Below are positions 31,164-39,733 of a stretch of DNA of 39,733 bases, piece after piece. Positions within the stretch are counted from its first letter, which is position 1, and each line of letters opens with the position of its first letter. The notes under the pieces were generated by a model. It was not told where the DNA came from. It was given only the letters and a program-made list of their open reading frames with translations, and did not search any database. The DNA is from Acidobacteriota bacterium (GTDB lineage: Bacteria; Acidobacteriota; Blastocatellia; HR10; JACQTD01), in the NCBI GenBank assembly GCA_016210985.1, contig JACQTD010000081.1:1-39733 (forward strand), in the 5' to 3' direction. The translations under genes and the position numbers were made by a program.

Positions 31164-33476
31164 CTAAGGACGATGCGCGCTTCTCCTTCCCGCTGATCTC
31201 GTTTCGCGAACCTTGTGATCCGCATCCTTAACGGAAGGAAGAAGCGCCCCGCCGGCGGGAGGTTCGGAGATCTTCGCTACAAAGACATCGGCCGGACCGC
31301 CGCCATACATGGCCTGCAAGGGGTTAACGGTCGGATAGTCAGCCGAACTGGTCTGGCCTGAGATGTAGACGTTGTCGGCAGGGTCCAGGCCAAGATAAAC
31401 GATCTCTTCTTCGCCGCTGCCTCCGAAGTAGGTTGAGTAGATCAGCGCCGAGCCATCGCTTTTCAGCTTCGCTACCCAACCATCGCCTCCAATCATGCCG
31501 CCGCCTGGAGGACCGCCGTATGTTGCCTGGATGGGATTGACGATCGGGAAATTGGCAGAGGCGGTGAATCCCGCAACGTAAACATTGCCGTCACCGTCCA
31601 GAGCCAGTCCTTCGCCCGCGTCCTGCGCGTTGCCTCCGAGAAAGGTCGAGTAGATCAGCGCCGTGCCGTCTGCGTTGAGCTTGGCTACAAACGCGTCGAA
31701 CGGGCCCCCGCCGTATGTCTGCAGCGAGTTCCGAGTCGGGAAGTCAGCTGAGCCGGCGAATCCGGTTATACAGACATTCCCGCCCAAGTCCACCGCGATC
31801 CCTCGGGCAATGTCACGTCCGGAACCACCCAGATAGGTGGAGTAGAGGAGGGATGTGCCGGAAGCACTCAACTTGGCTACGAACAGGTCGAACATGCCTC
31901 CTCGGTTGTTAGGCTGCAAGGGATTGACGGTCGGCAAGTTCATCGAAGTAGTTTGACCATGGAGGTACGCGTTGCCGACGGCGTCCAGCGCGATGCCGAT
32001 GACAAACTCGTTTCCTGCGCCACCGAGGAAGGTTGAATAAACCAGCGCCGAACCCGTGGAGTTCAGCTTCGCGACAAAGGCGTCGGCACCTCCGCCAAAC
32101 ACGGGCTGAAGCGCGTTGACGATCGGAAAATTATTTGGACTTCCCGGCATCGCTCCGCTACCTCCCGTCACGTAGGCATTGCCGTCAGCATCCACCTTAA
32201 TGTCGCTGCTGCTCTCAGACGCGCTGCCGCCCAGGTAGGTAGAGTAAACCAAGGCTGAGCCGTCCGGGGCAAGCTTGGTTACGAAGACGTCGAAAAAGCC
32301 TCCCGGACTCGACTGGTACGAGCTCATCGTTGGAAAGTTATTCGAGTTGGTACGCCCAAGTACGTAAGCGTTGCCGGCGCTGTCCACAGCGATGCTGCCA
32401 ATCGTGTCATCCCCGCTGCCACCGAGGTAGGTGGAGTAAACCAAGGCCGTCCCCGACGCATTCAGCTTAGCCACGAACACGTCGAATGGCCCGCCCCGAT
32501 ACGTCGGCGGGATCGGAGCCGGCGAGGGAAAGTTGGCTGAGTTCGTATTGCCGGCCACGTAAGCCTGGCCCTCCGCGTCCACGGCGATGATGGGGATACG
32601 GTCGTTCCCGCTGCCGCCGAGGTAGGTCGAGTAGGACAGAACCGGATCGATGATCAGCGGCTTGGAGACGTCATAGGCGGCCACCTGGAACCCGACCGCC
32701 ATACCCGCGGTCCAAGAGTCCCCGTCCGCCATCCGGGGTGCGGACCCGTTCCGGGTTCCAGAGAGGGCGTATCCACCTTCAACCGTCTGCCGTTTACCGT
32801 CGACTTCCTGGTAAATTACCGGGGCGCGCTGGATGACTTCTCGGCCGTCCAGTTGCAGGATCAAATTGCCCTCCCTGTCGAGCTCGAGTTCGTCGGCACC
32901 TTCGAAGCGGAGGCTGATGAGGTTTGGATCCGCACCGGGCGCCAGGACAAAATCGTACTCCAACTGCTGGCGGCGGCCGTAATAAATCATGTCCACGCCC
33001 GGGTAGACGTCAGGATATTTCACCTTGGCAAAGGTAGGGATGTCTGCGCACCACGCTGCCGGGTCATTCCCGATAAATTGGTTCAACCTACCGGGCAGTT
33101 CGTCGAGCCCGACCAATTCTGGCGAAGGATTCGCGTCCGCGAGCTTCTTCCGCATTACCGCCACAGATGACTCGGAACTGCCGAGTTCGCCATCCGGCGA
33201 TACCATCGTAAGCACCATCTCGGATGGAGTGAAAAACAGCGTGTGGCTTGCGCCACGTGACAGGAACTTCACCTGGTGATCGGTTTGGCCCCGGTTCGCT
33301 TCAAACACGAACGGCAGTCCGCCCAGAGCATCCTCGACACGTACTTCAAGTTGTGAATCAAGTTGAGCGTTACCGCTTTCCGACCGCGGACTTTGAACCA
33401 TGCTGAACGGCAGAAGAGTCCACGTGAGGAAGATCTGTAGAACAAGCAAGCGCACTGGCAAACGGGCAGTAACCAT
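31164..33476 (-). CDS. Exported SBBP-repeat beta-propeller protein
   Basis: ATG at 33476 has GGAGGG 6 bases upstream. After a signal peptide and a ~190-aa N-terminal region ('FVFEANRGQTDHQVKFLSRG' and 'YPGVDMIYYGRRQQLEYDF', usual in this family) come seven copies of an SBBP repeat. Each copy carries a 'LVYSTYLGGSG'-like strand, 'IAVDxxGNAYVxG', 'NFPT' and 'GGxxDAFVAKLN'. Seven copies suggest a complete seven-bladed propeller. Such proteins are secreted or surface-exposed, common in Acidobacteria and allied groups, and poorly characterised. The C-terminus past the last blade is short and has no sorting motif. Confidence 0.9.
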   Translation of the reverse strand: MVTARLPVRLLVLQIFLTWTLLPFSMVQSPRSESGNAQLDSQLEVRVEDALGGLPFVFEANRGQTDHQVKFLSRGASHTLFFTPSEMVLTMVSPDGELGSSESSVAVMRKKLADANPSPELVGLDELPGRLNQFIGNDPAAWCADIPTFAKVKYPDVYPGVDMIYYGRRQQLEYDFVLAPGADPNLISLRFEGADELELDREGNLILQLDGREVIQRAPVIYQEVDGKRQTVEGGYALSGTRNGSAPRMADGDSWTAGMAVGFQVAAYDVSKPLIIDPVLSYSTYLGGSGNDRIPIIAVDAEGQAYVAGNTNSANFPSPAPIPPTYRGGPFDVFVAKLNASGTALVYSTYLGGSGDDTIGSIAVDSAGNAYVLGRTNSNNFPTMSSYQSSPGGFFDVFVTKLAPDGSALVYSTYLGGSASESSSDIKVDADGNAYVTGGSGAMPGSPNNFPIVNALQPVFGGGADAFVAKLNSTGSALVYSTFLGGAGNEFVIGIALDAVGNAYLHGQTTSMNLPTVNPLQPNNRGGMFDLFVAKLSASGTSLLYSTYLGGSGRDIARGIAVDLGGNVCITGFAGSADFPTRNSLQTYGGGPFDAFVAKLNADGTALIYSTFLGGNAQDAGEGLALDGDGNVYVAGFTASANFPIVNPIQATYGGPPGGGMIGGDGWVAKLKSDGSALIYSTYFGGSGEEEIVYLGLDPADNVYISGQTSSADYPTVNPLQAMYGGGPADVFVAKISEPPAGGALLPSVKDADHKVRETRSAGRRSAHRP

Positions 33477-33719
33477 ATCCATCCCTCCAGGATCGATGAC
33501 TTCGGTGGACTGCGTCGGCGAATTCCCGGCAGAACCCTTCGATTTTCAATTTCCGTAGTGTGGGGACGTGAGGAGACTACCCGCCATTGCCGAAAAGGAG
33601 AAGAATCGGTCCCTTCTTCTCCCTAGAAGTGTCGGAACCACCGAACCTGAACTCGCCCTTGACCGCGACCAACCGCGCTGCGGACTGCCTAAGGCCTGCT
33701 CGCGATGGCATCGGGGAAT

Positions 33720-34622
33720 TCAGCCCGGTAAATTATTGATCCTATCACTTCGTGTGCCGCAACGCAAAACCATGAGCGAGGTGTCATCCGCCAGCGGACG
33801 AGAGCAGGCGAAATCCTGGACCGCGCCCAGCACGGAAAACATCACGGTCTCGGCGGATCCGGTTTGCGAGCGGCGCAGTTCCGCCTCGAGACGTTCATAA
33901 CCGAACTCCTCTTCGACGTCATTCTGCGATTCGAGGATGCCGTCGGAGCAAGCCAGCAGAATATCGCCTTCACCGATGCGTACATCCCCTCCGGTGAAGG
34001 CGGACGTACAGAACGCGCCCAACAACGGTCCGCCCTCAGCCAGCCATTCCAACCGACCATGCGCGCGCAGGAGCAACGCCGGGGGATGTCCGGCACTGGA
34101 GTAATCCAGCCTTCCCGTGTCCGGATCCAACCGCGCCAGAAACAAGCTGGTCAACGGCGCCGACGGCGACATCCGGCAGAGGTCGCGATTCACCCCGGCC
34201 AGGATCGCCTCCGGTTCGGGGTTCGCCGCGGTGTGCGTTCCAACGAGTCCTGCCAACAGCGTGGTCCACATCCCCGCGGCCAGACCTTTGCCACAGATAT
34301 CTCCTAGGGCCAGAACGAGCCCCGCGTTCGTCTCCGCAACCGTGAAGAAGTCACCGGGCAGATGGCGGACGGCGAAAATCTCACTGGCGATTTCAACGTC
34401 GCCGTGACGGACGAGTCGCGGCGCACACAGCCTACGGTACCCTTGTGCGGCTTCGAAGAGCGCGGTGTGCAGTTCCGCGTAGTCCTTCTGAAGCGCCGAA
34501 AGTTTTAGTTCCAGGTCCCGGTTGCGAGCCCGGGAGTCCGCGCTCGAGCGAGGTGGAGAATCATCTTGGATCTCGACCGCTCCACGTGCGGGCCAACGGC
34601 CATCAAATTCCGGCTGACTCAC
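33720..34622 (-). CDS. SpoIIE-type PP2C phosphatase
   Basis: This 300-aa cytoplasmic protein has an N-terminal linker with a short coiled stretch ('ELKLSALQKDYAELHTALFEAAQ'). Its PPM/SpoIIE phosphatase domain shows 'LPGDFFTVAETNAGLVLALGDICGKGLAAGM' (D-G-D type metal site as ..GDFF..ALGDICGKG), 'LDYSSAGHPPALLLR' and 'LLACSDGILESQN..FGYERL'. GTG at 34622 has GGAGAGG 5 bases before it. It is the last gene of the kinase-regulator operon and may control a partner-switch or anti-sigma route; no partner is encoded in the window. Confidence 0.92.
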   Translation of the reverse strand: MSQPEFDGRWPARGAVEIQDDSPPRSSADSRARNRDLELKLSALQKDYAELHTALFEAAQGYRRLCAPRLVRHGDVEIASEIFAVRHLPGDFFTVAETNAGLVLALGDICGKGLAAGMWTTLLAGLVGTHTAANPEPEAILAGVNRDLCRMSPSAPLTSLFLARLDPDTGRLDYSSAGHPPALLLRAHGRLEWLAEGGPLLGAFCTSAFTGGDVRIGEGDILLACSDGILESQNDVEEEFGYERLEAELRRSQTGSAETVMFSVLGAVQDFACSRPLADDTSLMVLRCGTRSDRINNLPG

Positions 34623-34634
34623 GAAGTCCTCTCC

Positions 34635-35420
34635 TCATCCGACGAACTTATAGCCGCTGCCGTGGACGGTAAGAATGATCCGCGGTTCCTCGGGATTCAC
34701 TTCCAGCTTCTGCCGGAGGTGAACGATATGGGTGTCAACCGTCCGCGTGTTGGGATAGTTCTCGAAGCCCCACACCGCGTCCAGCAGGCGGTCGCGGCTG
34801 AGCGTTTCCCCGGGATGGGAGATGAAGTAGGCCAGCAGGGCAAACTCCTTCGATGAGAACTCGATGATCTTACCCGCGCGACGCACTTCATGGTTGTGGG
34901 TATTGACCTCAAAATCGTTGAACCGGTAAACCACCGGAGCTCGGGATGGCGGTGAGACCCGTCGCAACACCGCTTTGACCCGGGCCATCAGTTCACGCAC
35001 CGAGAATGGCTTGGTCACGTAGTCGTCGGCTCCCAACTCCAGGCCCACCACCTTGTCAATCTCCTGTCCGCGGGCGGTCAGCATGATGACGGGTAACGAA
35101 GGCCGCTTGGCCTTTAATTGCTTGCATACGTCGAGACCGCTCATCCGCGGCATCATCACGTCGAGTACCACCAGGTCGGGGTAGTCCGTCAGCGCCCGCT
35201 CGAGCCCCGCGGTTCCGTCGTGCGCGCTGATCACTTCGTAGCCTTCGTACTCAAAATTATCGCGCAGTCCAGCCACCATGGCGGGCTCGTCCTCTACGAT
35301 CAGGATGCGCGTCCGCTTGATAGCGCTCATCGCGGTTTCGGATCCGTGCCCGCCGGCAGCCCTCGAGCCATCCGCCGCGGGATCCCGGGGTCGTCCGGGG
35401 ACTTCCTGCTTTCGGTTCAT
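34635..35420 (-). CDS. OmpR/PhoB-family response regulator
   Basis: This 261-aa regulator has a receiver domain with the acidic pair in 'ILIVEDEP', phospho-acceptor D87 in 'LVVLDVMMP' and the Lys of 'YVTKPFSVREL'. An OmpR-type winged helix follows: 'EFSSKEFALLAYFISHPGETLSRDRLL' and 'RTVDTHIVHLRQKLEVN..ILTVHGSGYKFVG'. The 35420 start overlaps the kinase stop (ATGA) and has GGAGG about 10 bases upstream, so it is preferred despite a 30-aa leader; ATG 35330 is the family's usual start. The operon order is kinase, regulator, phosphatase. Confidence 0.93.
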   Translation of the reverse strand: MNRKQEVPGRPRDPAADGSRAAGGHGSETAMSAIKRTRILIVEDEPAMVAGLRDNFEYEGYEVISAHDGTAGLERALTDYPDLVVLDVMMPRMSGLDVCKQLKAKRPSLPVIMLTARGQEIDKVVGLELGADDYVTKPFSVRELMARVKAVLRRVSPPSRAPVVYRFNDFEVNTHNHEVRRAGKIIEFSSKEFALLAYFISHPGETLSRDRLLDAVWGFENYPNTRTVDTHIVHLRQKLEVNPEEPRIILTVHGSGYKFVG

Positions 35421-37132
35421 GACATCGCCACCTCCGAGGGGGCGGCGCTGGCCAGCCCCGGCGAGGCCCCCGGCAACGGGAGCAGCAGCGTGAATTTACT
35501 TCCCTTCCCGGGCGTACTCTCGACTTCAACTTCACCCCCGTGCGCGTGCGCGATGTGCCGGACCAGTGAAAGGCCCAGGCCGCTTCCCCGCGTGTTGTGC
35601 ACCAGCGGGTCGCCGGTTCGATAGAATTTCTCGAAGATTTTCGAGTGCTCGCCGCGAGCGATGCCGATCCCGCGATCGACCACCTCAAGCCTCAACTTGT
35701 CGTCAACACGGTACAATCTCACGCACAGAAACTTCTCGTCGGCCGAGTACTTCAACGCATTGTTGACCAGATTGACTAGCGAGCGTGCGATCGCCTCCCG
35801 GTCCACCCGCATGGCCGGAAGGTTCGAGTCGATCCGCTGCTCGAAAGTGAATCCTTGCTGTTCGATCTGGTACCGATAAGCGTCGAGCGTGTTGCGCACC
35901 AGTTCCGCTAGGTCGGTCTCACGGAAGTCGTACTCCTTGCGTCCGGCTTCAATGCGGGAGAAATCGAGGATGTTGTTGATCAACGCGGTCAGCCGCTCGC
36001 TCTCCTTGCGGATGATGCGGTAGTACTCCTCCGCTTTTTCCTGGGTCCGGATGCGTCCAAGCTCGAGCGTTTCCGCATAGAGCCGGATGAGCGACAGCGG
36101 GGTGCGCAACTCGTGAGATACGTTGGAGACGAAGTCGGACTTCAGCCGGGCCAGCGCCATCTCCTTGTTCACGCTGCGGTAGGTCAACATGAGGCCGCCG
36201 ACCAGCAATACGGTCAGCACTCCGAGGATGAGATAGCTCCCCTGCACCCAACTCTGACCGAGCGCTTCGACTGTTGTGTCCTGGTACTTAATGCCCAGAG
36301 CCAGTCCGCTGAAGACCTCGCTTAAGTTGCGTGATACTTCGGGCTTTCCCTCTTTCCATCCCGCCGACGTGGCAAGAGTTCTGTTGCCGGGACCGCTTCC
36401 ACCCTCTATGGGATACACGATCATGGCAAGCCGGTTGCCGCCCTCATCGTTCAGCTTCTGGCTAACCAGTTCCTCCAGCAGCTCGGGGAAAAAAGATTGC
36501 TTCAGGTAATCCGGATTGAAGATCGCGCCGCCCATGGCGCCTCGATGCTCCGGCAGTTGGGGGAAACAGAAGAAAGCCGTAGCGGTATAGGTCTTGCCGC
36601 CGGCCCGGTCTACCTCATGACCATAGCAACTGATGGGCCGGTTCTCCTCGTGCATTTTCTTAACCATCCCTTTGCCTTCCAGACCAAGCCAACCTCCATA
36701 CATCTTTGCCTGGCGCGCGCCCTCTTCGCGCAATTCCGGGTCACGCAACTGCTGCGGCTGTGAATGGAACACAAATCTCCGCTGATCGTCGTAGAGGAAG
36801 ACGTGTGACAGCCACGGATTCGCCGCCAGGATAAGACCGAGCTTTTTCTCCTTGTCCGCTTCCGAATCGGTGTCGGGGCATGGGAACTGAGCAATGACCT
36901 CCTTCGTGATCGCGTATGCCCGCTGGTTGATCTTCTTCTCCGAAATGGCCAGCATCTGCTGGAAGTCCCGGTGGATGGCGGCCTCGAGCACCTTGTCCCG
37001 CTCGATCGACTTCAGGTGGTGGTAATTGACATAGACCAATGCGGCCGCCGGCAGCATCACCGCCAATTCCAGCGTCAGCATCAGCCGGAACCGCCTGTTG
37101 CCGCTCCAAAACCATTTTCGCCTTGATCTCAT
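35417..37132 (-). CDS. Membrane sensor histidine kinase
   Basis: ATG at 37132 with AAGGAGAGG upstream replaces the ORF-track 37180. The 571-aa kinase has TM1 (~17-37), a large ~260-aa extracytoplasmic sensor region, TM2 (~299-318), then the H-box 'FVSNVSHELRTPLSLIRLYAE' (H340). The catalytic domain follows ('LVNLVNNALKYSADEKF' as the N box, 'VVDRGIGIA' G1, 'RGSGLGLSLVRHIAHAHGGE' G2), closest to the PhoR type. No HAMP domain is evident between TM2 and the H-box. It is the first gene of an operon with the regulator and a PP2C. Confidence 0.92.
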   Translation of the reverse strand: MRSRRKWFWSGNRRFRLMLTLELAVMLPAAALVYVNYHHLKSIERDKVLEAAIHRDFQQMLAISEKKINQRAYAITKEVIAQFPCPDTDSEADKEKKLGLILAANPWLSHVFLYDDQRRFVFHSQPQQLRDPELREEGARQAKMYGGWLGLEGKGMVKKMHEENRPISCYGHEVDRAGGKTYTATAFFCFPQLPEHRGAMGGAIFNPDYLKQSFFPELLEELVSQKLNDEGGNRLAMIVYPIEGGSGPGNRTLATSAGWKEGKPEVSRNLSEVFSGLALGIKYQDTTVEALGQSWVQGSYLILGVLTVLLVGGLMLTYRSVNKEMALARLKSDFVSNVSHELRTPLSLIRLYAETLELGRIRTQEKAEEYYRIIRKESERLTALINNILDFSRIEAGRKEYDFRETDLAELVRNTLDAYRYQIEQQGFTFEQRIDSNLPAMRVDREAIARSLVNLVNNALKYSADEKFLCVRLYRVDDKLRLEVVDRGIGIARGEHSKIFEKFYRTGDPLVHNTRGSGLGLSLVRHIAHAHGGEVEVESTPGKGSKFTLLLPLPGASPGLASAAPSEVAMS

Positions 37133-37194
37133 CCTCTCCTTCACACGTGTCTCAGGTGTCCAGGGAAGAGCATAACCCAAGAGATATTAAATTT

Positions 37195-37220
37195 TGTCAA
37201 GCGAATGTAAAAGATTGTCA
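37195..37220 (+). promoter_or_regulatory. Pho-box-like triple TGTCA repeat
   Basis: TGTCA (37195), TGTAA (37206) and TGTCA (37216) recur every 10-11 bases in A+T-rich DNA, as in PhoB-type sites. It is 63-88 bp upstream of the kinase start and ~240 bp upstream of the M23 gene, between the two divergent genes. The encoded regulator is of the PhoB/OmpR family. Repeat direction matches the plus-strand gene; autoregulation of the kinase operon is also possible. Confidence 0.5.
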
Positions 37221-37457
37221 AAATAGTTCTACTTCCACCCTACCCCAGGCCTGGCGTAGCACGGCGACGGATGACGAGCAATGGGTTTCACGCTTTCAAT
37301 TGAAAGTCTTCGTCCGTATACTGTGTAAAAAGCGGACCATCTACGGGCTTTTGCCAGGAACAGCCGCGGCAGTCGTCGCGATGATGAAACTAGAGGTGTG
37401 CAAATCACGATCCACACTGGAACAGGCGAGTTTAGAAGTTTTGGAGAATAGAAAATA

Positions 37458-38501
37458 ATGAAAATATTCAAGCAATGCGTGCTTCTGAGCGTCCTCGTAG
37501 GCACATCACCCGTCCTATCCACAGCCCAGGAGCCATCCCCGGGACCCTACTACTTCGTTTCGGATAATGTCCCTGGACCTGGACAGTTCTATTGGGGAGG
37601 AGCTGACTCCTATGGAGGTATTAGGGTTATTGAGAATCTAAACCTGCTTGCTGCCGTGCTTGCTGACGATCCGGCAACACGGACTCAGGCTTTCTGGTTT
37701 CTTGTTGATCAAGAGTCTTTCGATTTCGGCTCAGACTCGGTCTTACTCCAGCCATTTGCTTACAGGGTTTTCGGATTCGGAAAGAAGCAAAACCTGTCTA
37801 TCGGTCCCAATCTGAGAGCTTTCTTGACCTTTCCGCTTGGCGGCGCGGCTTTCGATCTCACGCTGCCATTCTGCGATCCTCGGGTTGCCCTTTCGGACGC
37901 GAGTGCGCTGCTGAGAGTTCTGAGCGGACCACGCACCTGGCACACGGCGGTAGACCTGGATGTTACCGGAGGCACCTCTTATACCGGAGGCACCTCTCAA
38001 GGATTCGATGTGCTGGCCCCCTCCGATGGTATCGTCTTCGGGAATACCGGTACCGATACGTTGTGCCTTAGGCACATCGCGTCGAACGGAAGGGAGTTCT
38101 TGACTGTTTATTCCCATATTGTACCTGCCTCAAAGAGCCATCTGCCGGTCGGCACTCAGGTTGCGAGGGGACAAGTGATCGGATCCGTGCAGGAGCCGGG
38201 AGGGGCCTACACCCACCTACATTTCGGCGTCGCCGTAAAGGGTCCTTCCCGGACCATCAACAGCATGTTGGTTCCTGAATTATGGTACCTGATCGATCCA
38301 TTTGGCGTGTACGATTACAGGAGAAACAGGTTCAGCCAAACCGATTACAACTACGTTCCCAACAACACGATGGCAATGACAGCCAGAGGTGTTCGCCATG
38401 CGTACGTATGGAGGACGAATCCGCCGCTCGGCTCATTGCCCCCCTGTACCGCTGTTCCCGTCGTTTCGACTGAGATGGAAAACCAATCCACTGGCAGATG
38501 A
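37458..38501 (+). CDS. Exported M23 (LytM-type) peptidase-like protein
   Basis: This 347-aa protein has a signal peptide (cleaved near STAQ). After a long N-terminal region of unknown fold comes an M23 domain: 'TWHTAVDLDV' gives the H-x3-D zinc ligands and 'YTHLHFGVAV' the H-x-H pair, with 'VLAPSDGIVF' and 'LPVGTQVARGQVIGSV' around them. So the catalytic set is complete; the likely target is peptidoglycan cross-bridges. A 21-bp unit is nearly duplicated within the domain (TGGTSYTGGTSQ). GGAGA lies 11 bases upstream of the ATG. It is divergent from the kinase operon. Confidence 0.85.
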   Translation: MKIFKQCVLLSVLVGTSPVLSTAQEPSPGPYYFVSDNVPGPGQFYWGGADSYGGIRVIENLNLLAAVLADDPATRTQAFWFLVDQESFDFGSDSVLLQPFAYRVFGFGKKQNLSIGPNLRAFLTFPLGGAAFDLTLPFCDPRVALSDASALLRVLSGPRTWHTAVDLDVTGGTSYTGGTSQGFDVLAPSDGIVFGNTGTDTLCLRHIASNGREFLTVYSHIVPASKSHLPVGTQVARGQVIGSVQEPGGAYTHLHFGVAVKGPSRTINSMLVPELWYLIDPFGVYDYRRNRFSQTDYNYVPNNTMAMTARGVRHAYVWRTNPPLGSLPPCTAVPVVSTEMENQSTGR

Positions 38502-38539
38502 CTTCACGCCGTAGTCGCAGGGTGGCTTGATAGCGATGC

Positions 38540-38738
38540 TCAATACTCCGCCGGGTTGTCGTGCGGGTAGCAATACAGCCAGCGCTCTCCAGGTTCTGCC
38601 GATGCGATGACCGGATGTCCGCTGGATCGCGCGTACCGGCTGGCATGGCGGTTAGGCGAGCTGTCGCAACAGAGCGTGGCCGCGCATTCCTGACAGGTAC
38701 GCAGATGGACCCAGGTTGCGCCGATCGTCATGCAGGCA
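38540..38738 (-). pseudogene. UBP zinc-finger end of a broken thioredoxin-reductase-like gene
   Basis: The minus frame reads 'MTIGATWVHLRTCQECAATL', then 'CCDSSPNRHASRYARSSGHP' and 'ERWLYCYPHDNPAEY': the second half of a UBP-type zinc finger. The first Cys pair of the finger is missing because the sequence joins directly to the FAD/NADPH fragment in another frame (junction near 38738). The layout (TrxR-like protein plus C-terminal UBP finger) is known for cNMP-binding FAD oxidoreductases. Confidence 0.78.
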
Positions 38739-39002
38739 TCGAATCAGATATCGCGACATGCTTTCGGCCAGCCCGCTCGACCGGATCAGCAAATAGACAC
38801 GCTGGGCCGACTGTGCGAGAAACACGGCCGCCTGCCCGGCTGAGTTTCCTCCACCCACCACCACTTCTTCACCGCGGCAGACCAGCGCTTCGATCACGGT
38901 GGCGCCGTAATAAACTCCCGCGCCTTCGAACTGCGCCAGATTCTTGATCGAAAGTCTTCGATACACGGCGCCGGTGGCAATGATGATCGTACGCGCCGGC
39001 AC
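38739..39002 (-). pseudogene. NADPH-binding fragment of the thioredoxin-reductase-like gene
   Basis: In the frame of ORF-track 38652-39002 the first 88 residues are a thioredoxin-reductase core: 'ARTIIIATGAVYRRLSI' (FAD side), 'GVYYGATVIEA', and 'EEVVVGGGNSAGQAAVFLA' (NADPH Rossmann GGGNSAG), up to 'SMSRYLIR'. The usual N-terminal FAD motif (GxGxxG), the CxxC region and the end of the domain are missing. It then joins the UBP fragment out of frame. Confidence 0.8.
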
Positions 39003-39560
39003 GCGAGCGCATCATTGAAACCAAGGCAGTCCGCGATTTGTTGATTGGTCGGATTGCGAAGCACCCGCTCGCCGCGGCAGATCAGCACCGGCACGTCGGC
39101 CTCGGTGAGATGAAACCCATCCAGCAGATCCTGAACCCCTTCATCCCGATCGAGATCGATGAAGGAGTACGGATGGCCGTTGCGGGTCAGGAATTCCTGG
39201 ATCCGCAAGGTTCCCGCGCAATGTCGCGACCCGACGAGCACCACATCGCCGATCCCCCGGGCAATGAGCTCAACCCGGCGAAGGATGAAGGCCCGCATGA
39301 GGATATCGCTCAGTTCACTGTCCGTCTGCACCAGCGCGAGAAGCCGCTCTCGATCGACTTCGATCACTTCTCCCGACTCGCCGACCCATATGCGGGCCAA
39401 TCCGGGTCAACCCGAGAGCAGGGTCACTTCGCCGGTGAACATGCCCGGCCCGAACGTGGCCACCAGTTCTTCGGATGCGGGCAAGGGCCGGACGACGTCG
39501 ATTCGACCTTCGGTGACGAGGAAGAACCGGGTCGATCGCCGATCCGGTGGGGCAGGTGAA
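39003..39560 (-). pseudogene. Cyclic-nucleotide-binding and glutaredoxin-like N-part of the same gene
   Basis: The frame from 39553 reads a cNMP-binding domain ('RFFLVTEGRIDVVRP', then 'VATFGPGMFTGEVTLLSG'). It hits a TGA near 39409, then resumes as 'IWVGESGEVIEVDRERLLAL' (ORF-track 38894-39400). A glutaredoxin-like segment follows, 'IGDVVLVGSRHCAGTLRIQE', ending 'CLGFNDA', where it breaks off. The segment to the window end (39561-39733) shows no clear continuation. So the gene has at least one stop and two deletions. Confidence 0.75.
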
Positions 39561-39733
39561 GCACAGGATGAGGAGCACGGAACCCAGCCGGCTATTTCGC
39601 TTCACATCCCGAGTCTTCATCGACGCCGTCATTGAAAGTGGCTCCAGGGAGCGTCCTGGCAACTGCCGGATTGTATGGCGCCCGACCGACCCCCTACAAT
39701 CGCAGGCGGGTTCAGGGCTGAAAGCTTCATTAC

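Noticed and set aside
1-39733. tRNA, rRNA or riboswitch
   Set aside because: No cloverleaf, rRNA segment or known aptamer core was recognised on reading both strands; a covariance-model scan would be needed to exclude small ones.

Overview
The window is a GC-rich (roughly 60% by eye) piece of bacterial chromosome. Outer-membrane style lipoproteins, Sec- and Tat-exported enzymes, sulfatases and an SBBP-repeat protein point to an environmental Gram-negative bacterium, perhaps Acidobacteriota or a relative. There is no rRNA, tRNA or other phylogenetic marker here, so the lineage is only a guess.

Layout. (1) Positions 1 to about 4455 are a cassette array of integron type with no integrase in view (a CALIN). 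All genes lie on the minus strand, separated by attC-like palindromes of about 60-130 bp. The cargo is almost entirely toxin-antitoxin or TA-like: DUF2442/DUF4160, MazE/MazF, a hicB-hicA deletion fusion, a lipoprotein, HicA/HicB, a DUF4258 pair, a cassette with no recognisable gene, and a second MazE/MazF. (2) Positions 4411-6060 hold a phosphopantetheinyl transferase coupled to the first ~29 codons of a type II thioesterase that stops at the last attC, followed by a decayed MacB-type ABC exporter. This looks like the edge of a lost secondary-metabolite locus. (3) Positions 6142-7690 carry an AlkD-like gene plus MarR and Fe-S/SCP2 remnants. (4) Positions 7860-12646 are a plus-strand operon of two exported sulfatases and a formylglycine-generating enzyme that is itself a predicted lipoprotein. 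(5) Positions 12666-15958 hold a SnoaL-like gene, an amidohydrolase pseudogene, a MoaD/BNR pair and DinB. (6) Positions 16056-18015 are an IS1634-like insertion sequence with visible terminal inverted repeats. (7) Positions 18101-21764 hold an exported amidase/carbamoylase-type hydrolase, a DUF1801 remnant, a GNAT, an SDR without the usual Tyr, and a frameshifted PsiE-like gene.

(8) Positions 22501-25745 are the most interesting part: a Dam-type adenine methyltransferase next to a 765-residue protein that combines a PD-(D/E)xK nuclease-like domain, a DGQHR domain and a HEPN-like C-terminus with an R-x4-H motif. Both genes sit between gene-free stretches. This looks like an undescribed or poorly described modification/defence module. 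(9) Positions 26706-30754 carry an atypical M20 hydrolase, a VOC protein and a broken Kef-type antiporter with a UBP zinc finger. (10) Positions 30880-31097 are an intergenic array of mini-hairpins. (11) Positions 31164-37132 carry an SBBP propeller protein and an operon of histidine kinase, PhoB-like regulator and SpoIIE-type phosphatase, with a Pho-box-like repeat upstream. (12) Positions 37458-39733 hold an M23 peptidase and a broken cNMP/thioredoxin-reductase/UBP gene.

Across the window many genes have lost an internal block, so that start and end are recognisable but lie in different frames (ABC exporter, MarR, DUF1801, Kef-UBP, TrxR-UBP, HicBA). This is either real deletional decay or, less likely, an assembly problem. 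All functional calls are by reading protein motifs; no database search was possible.
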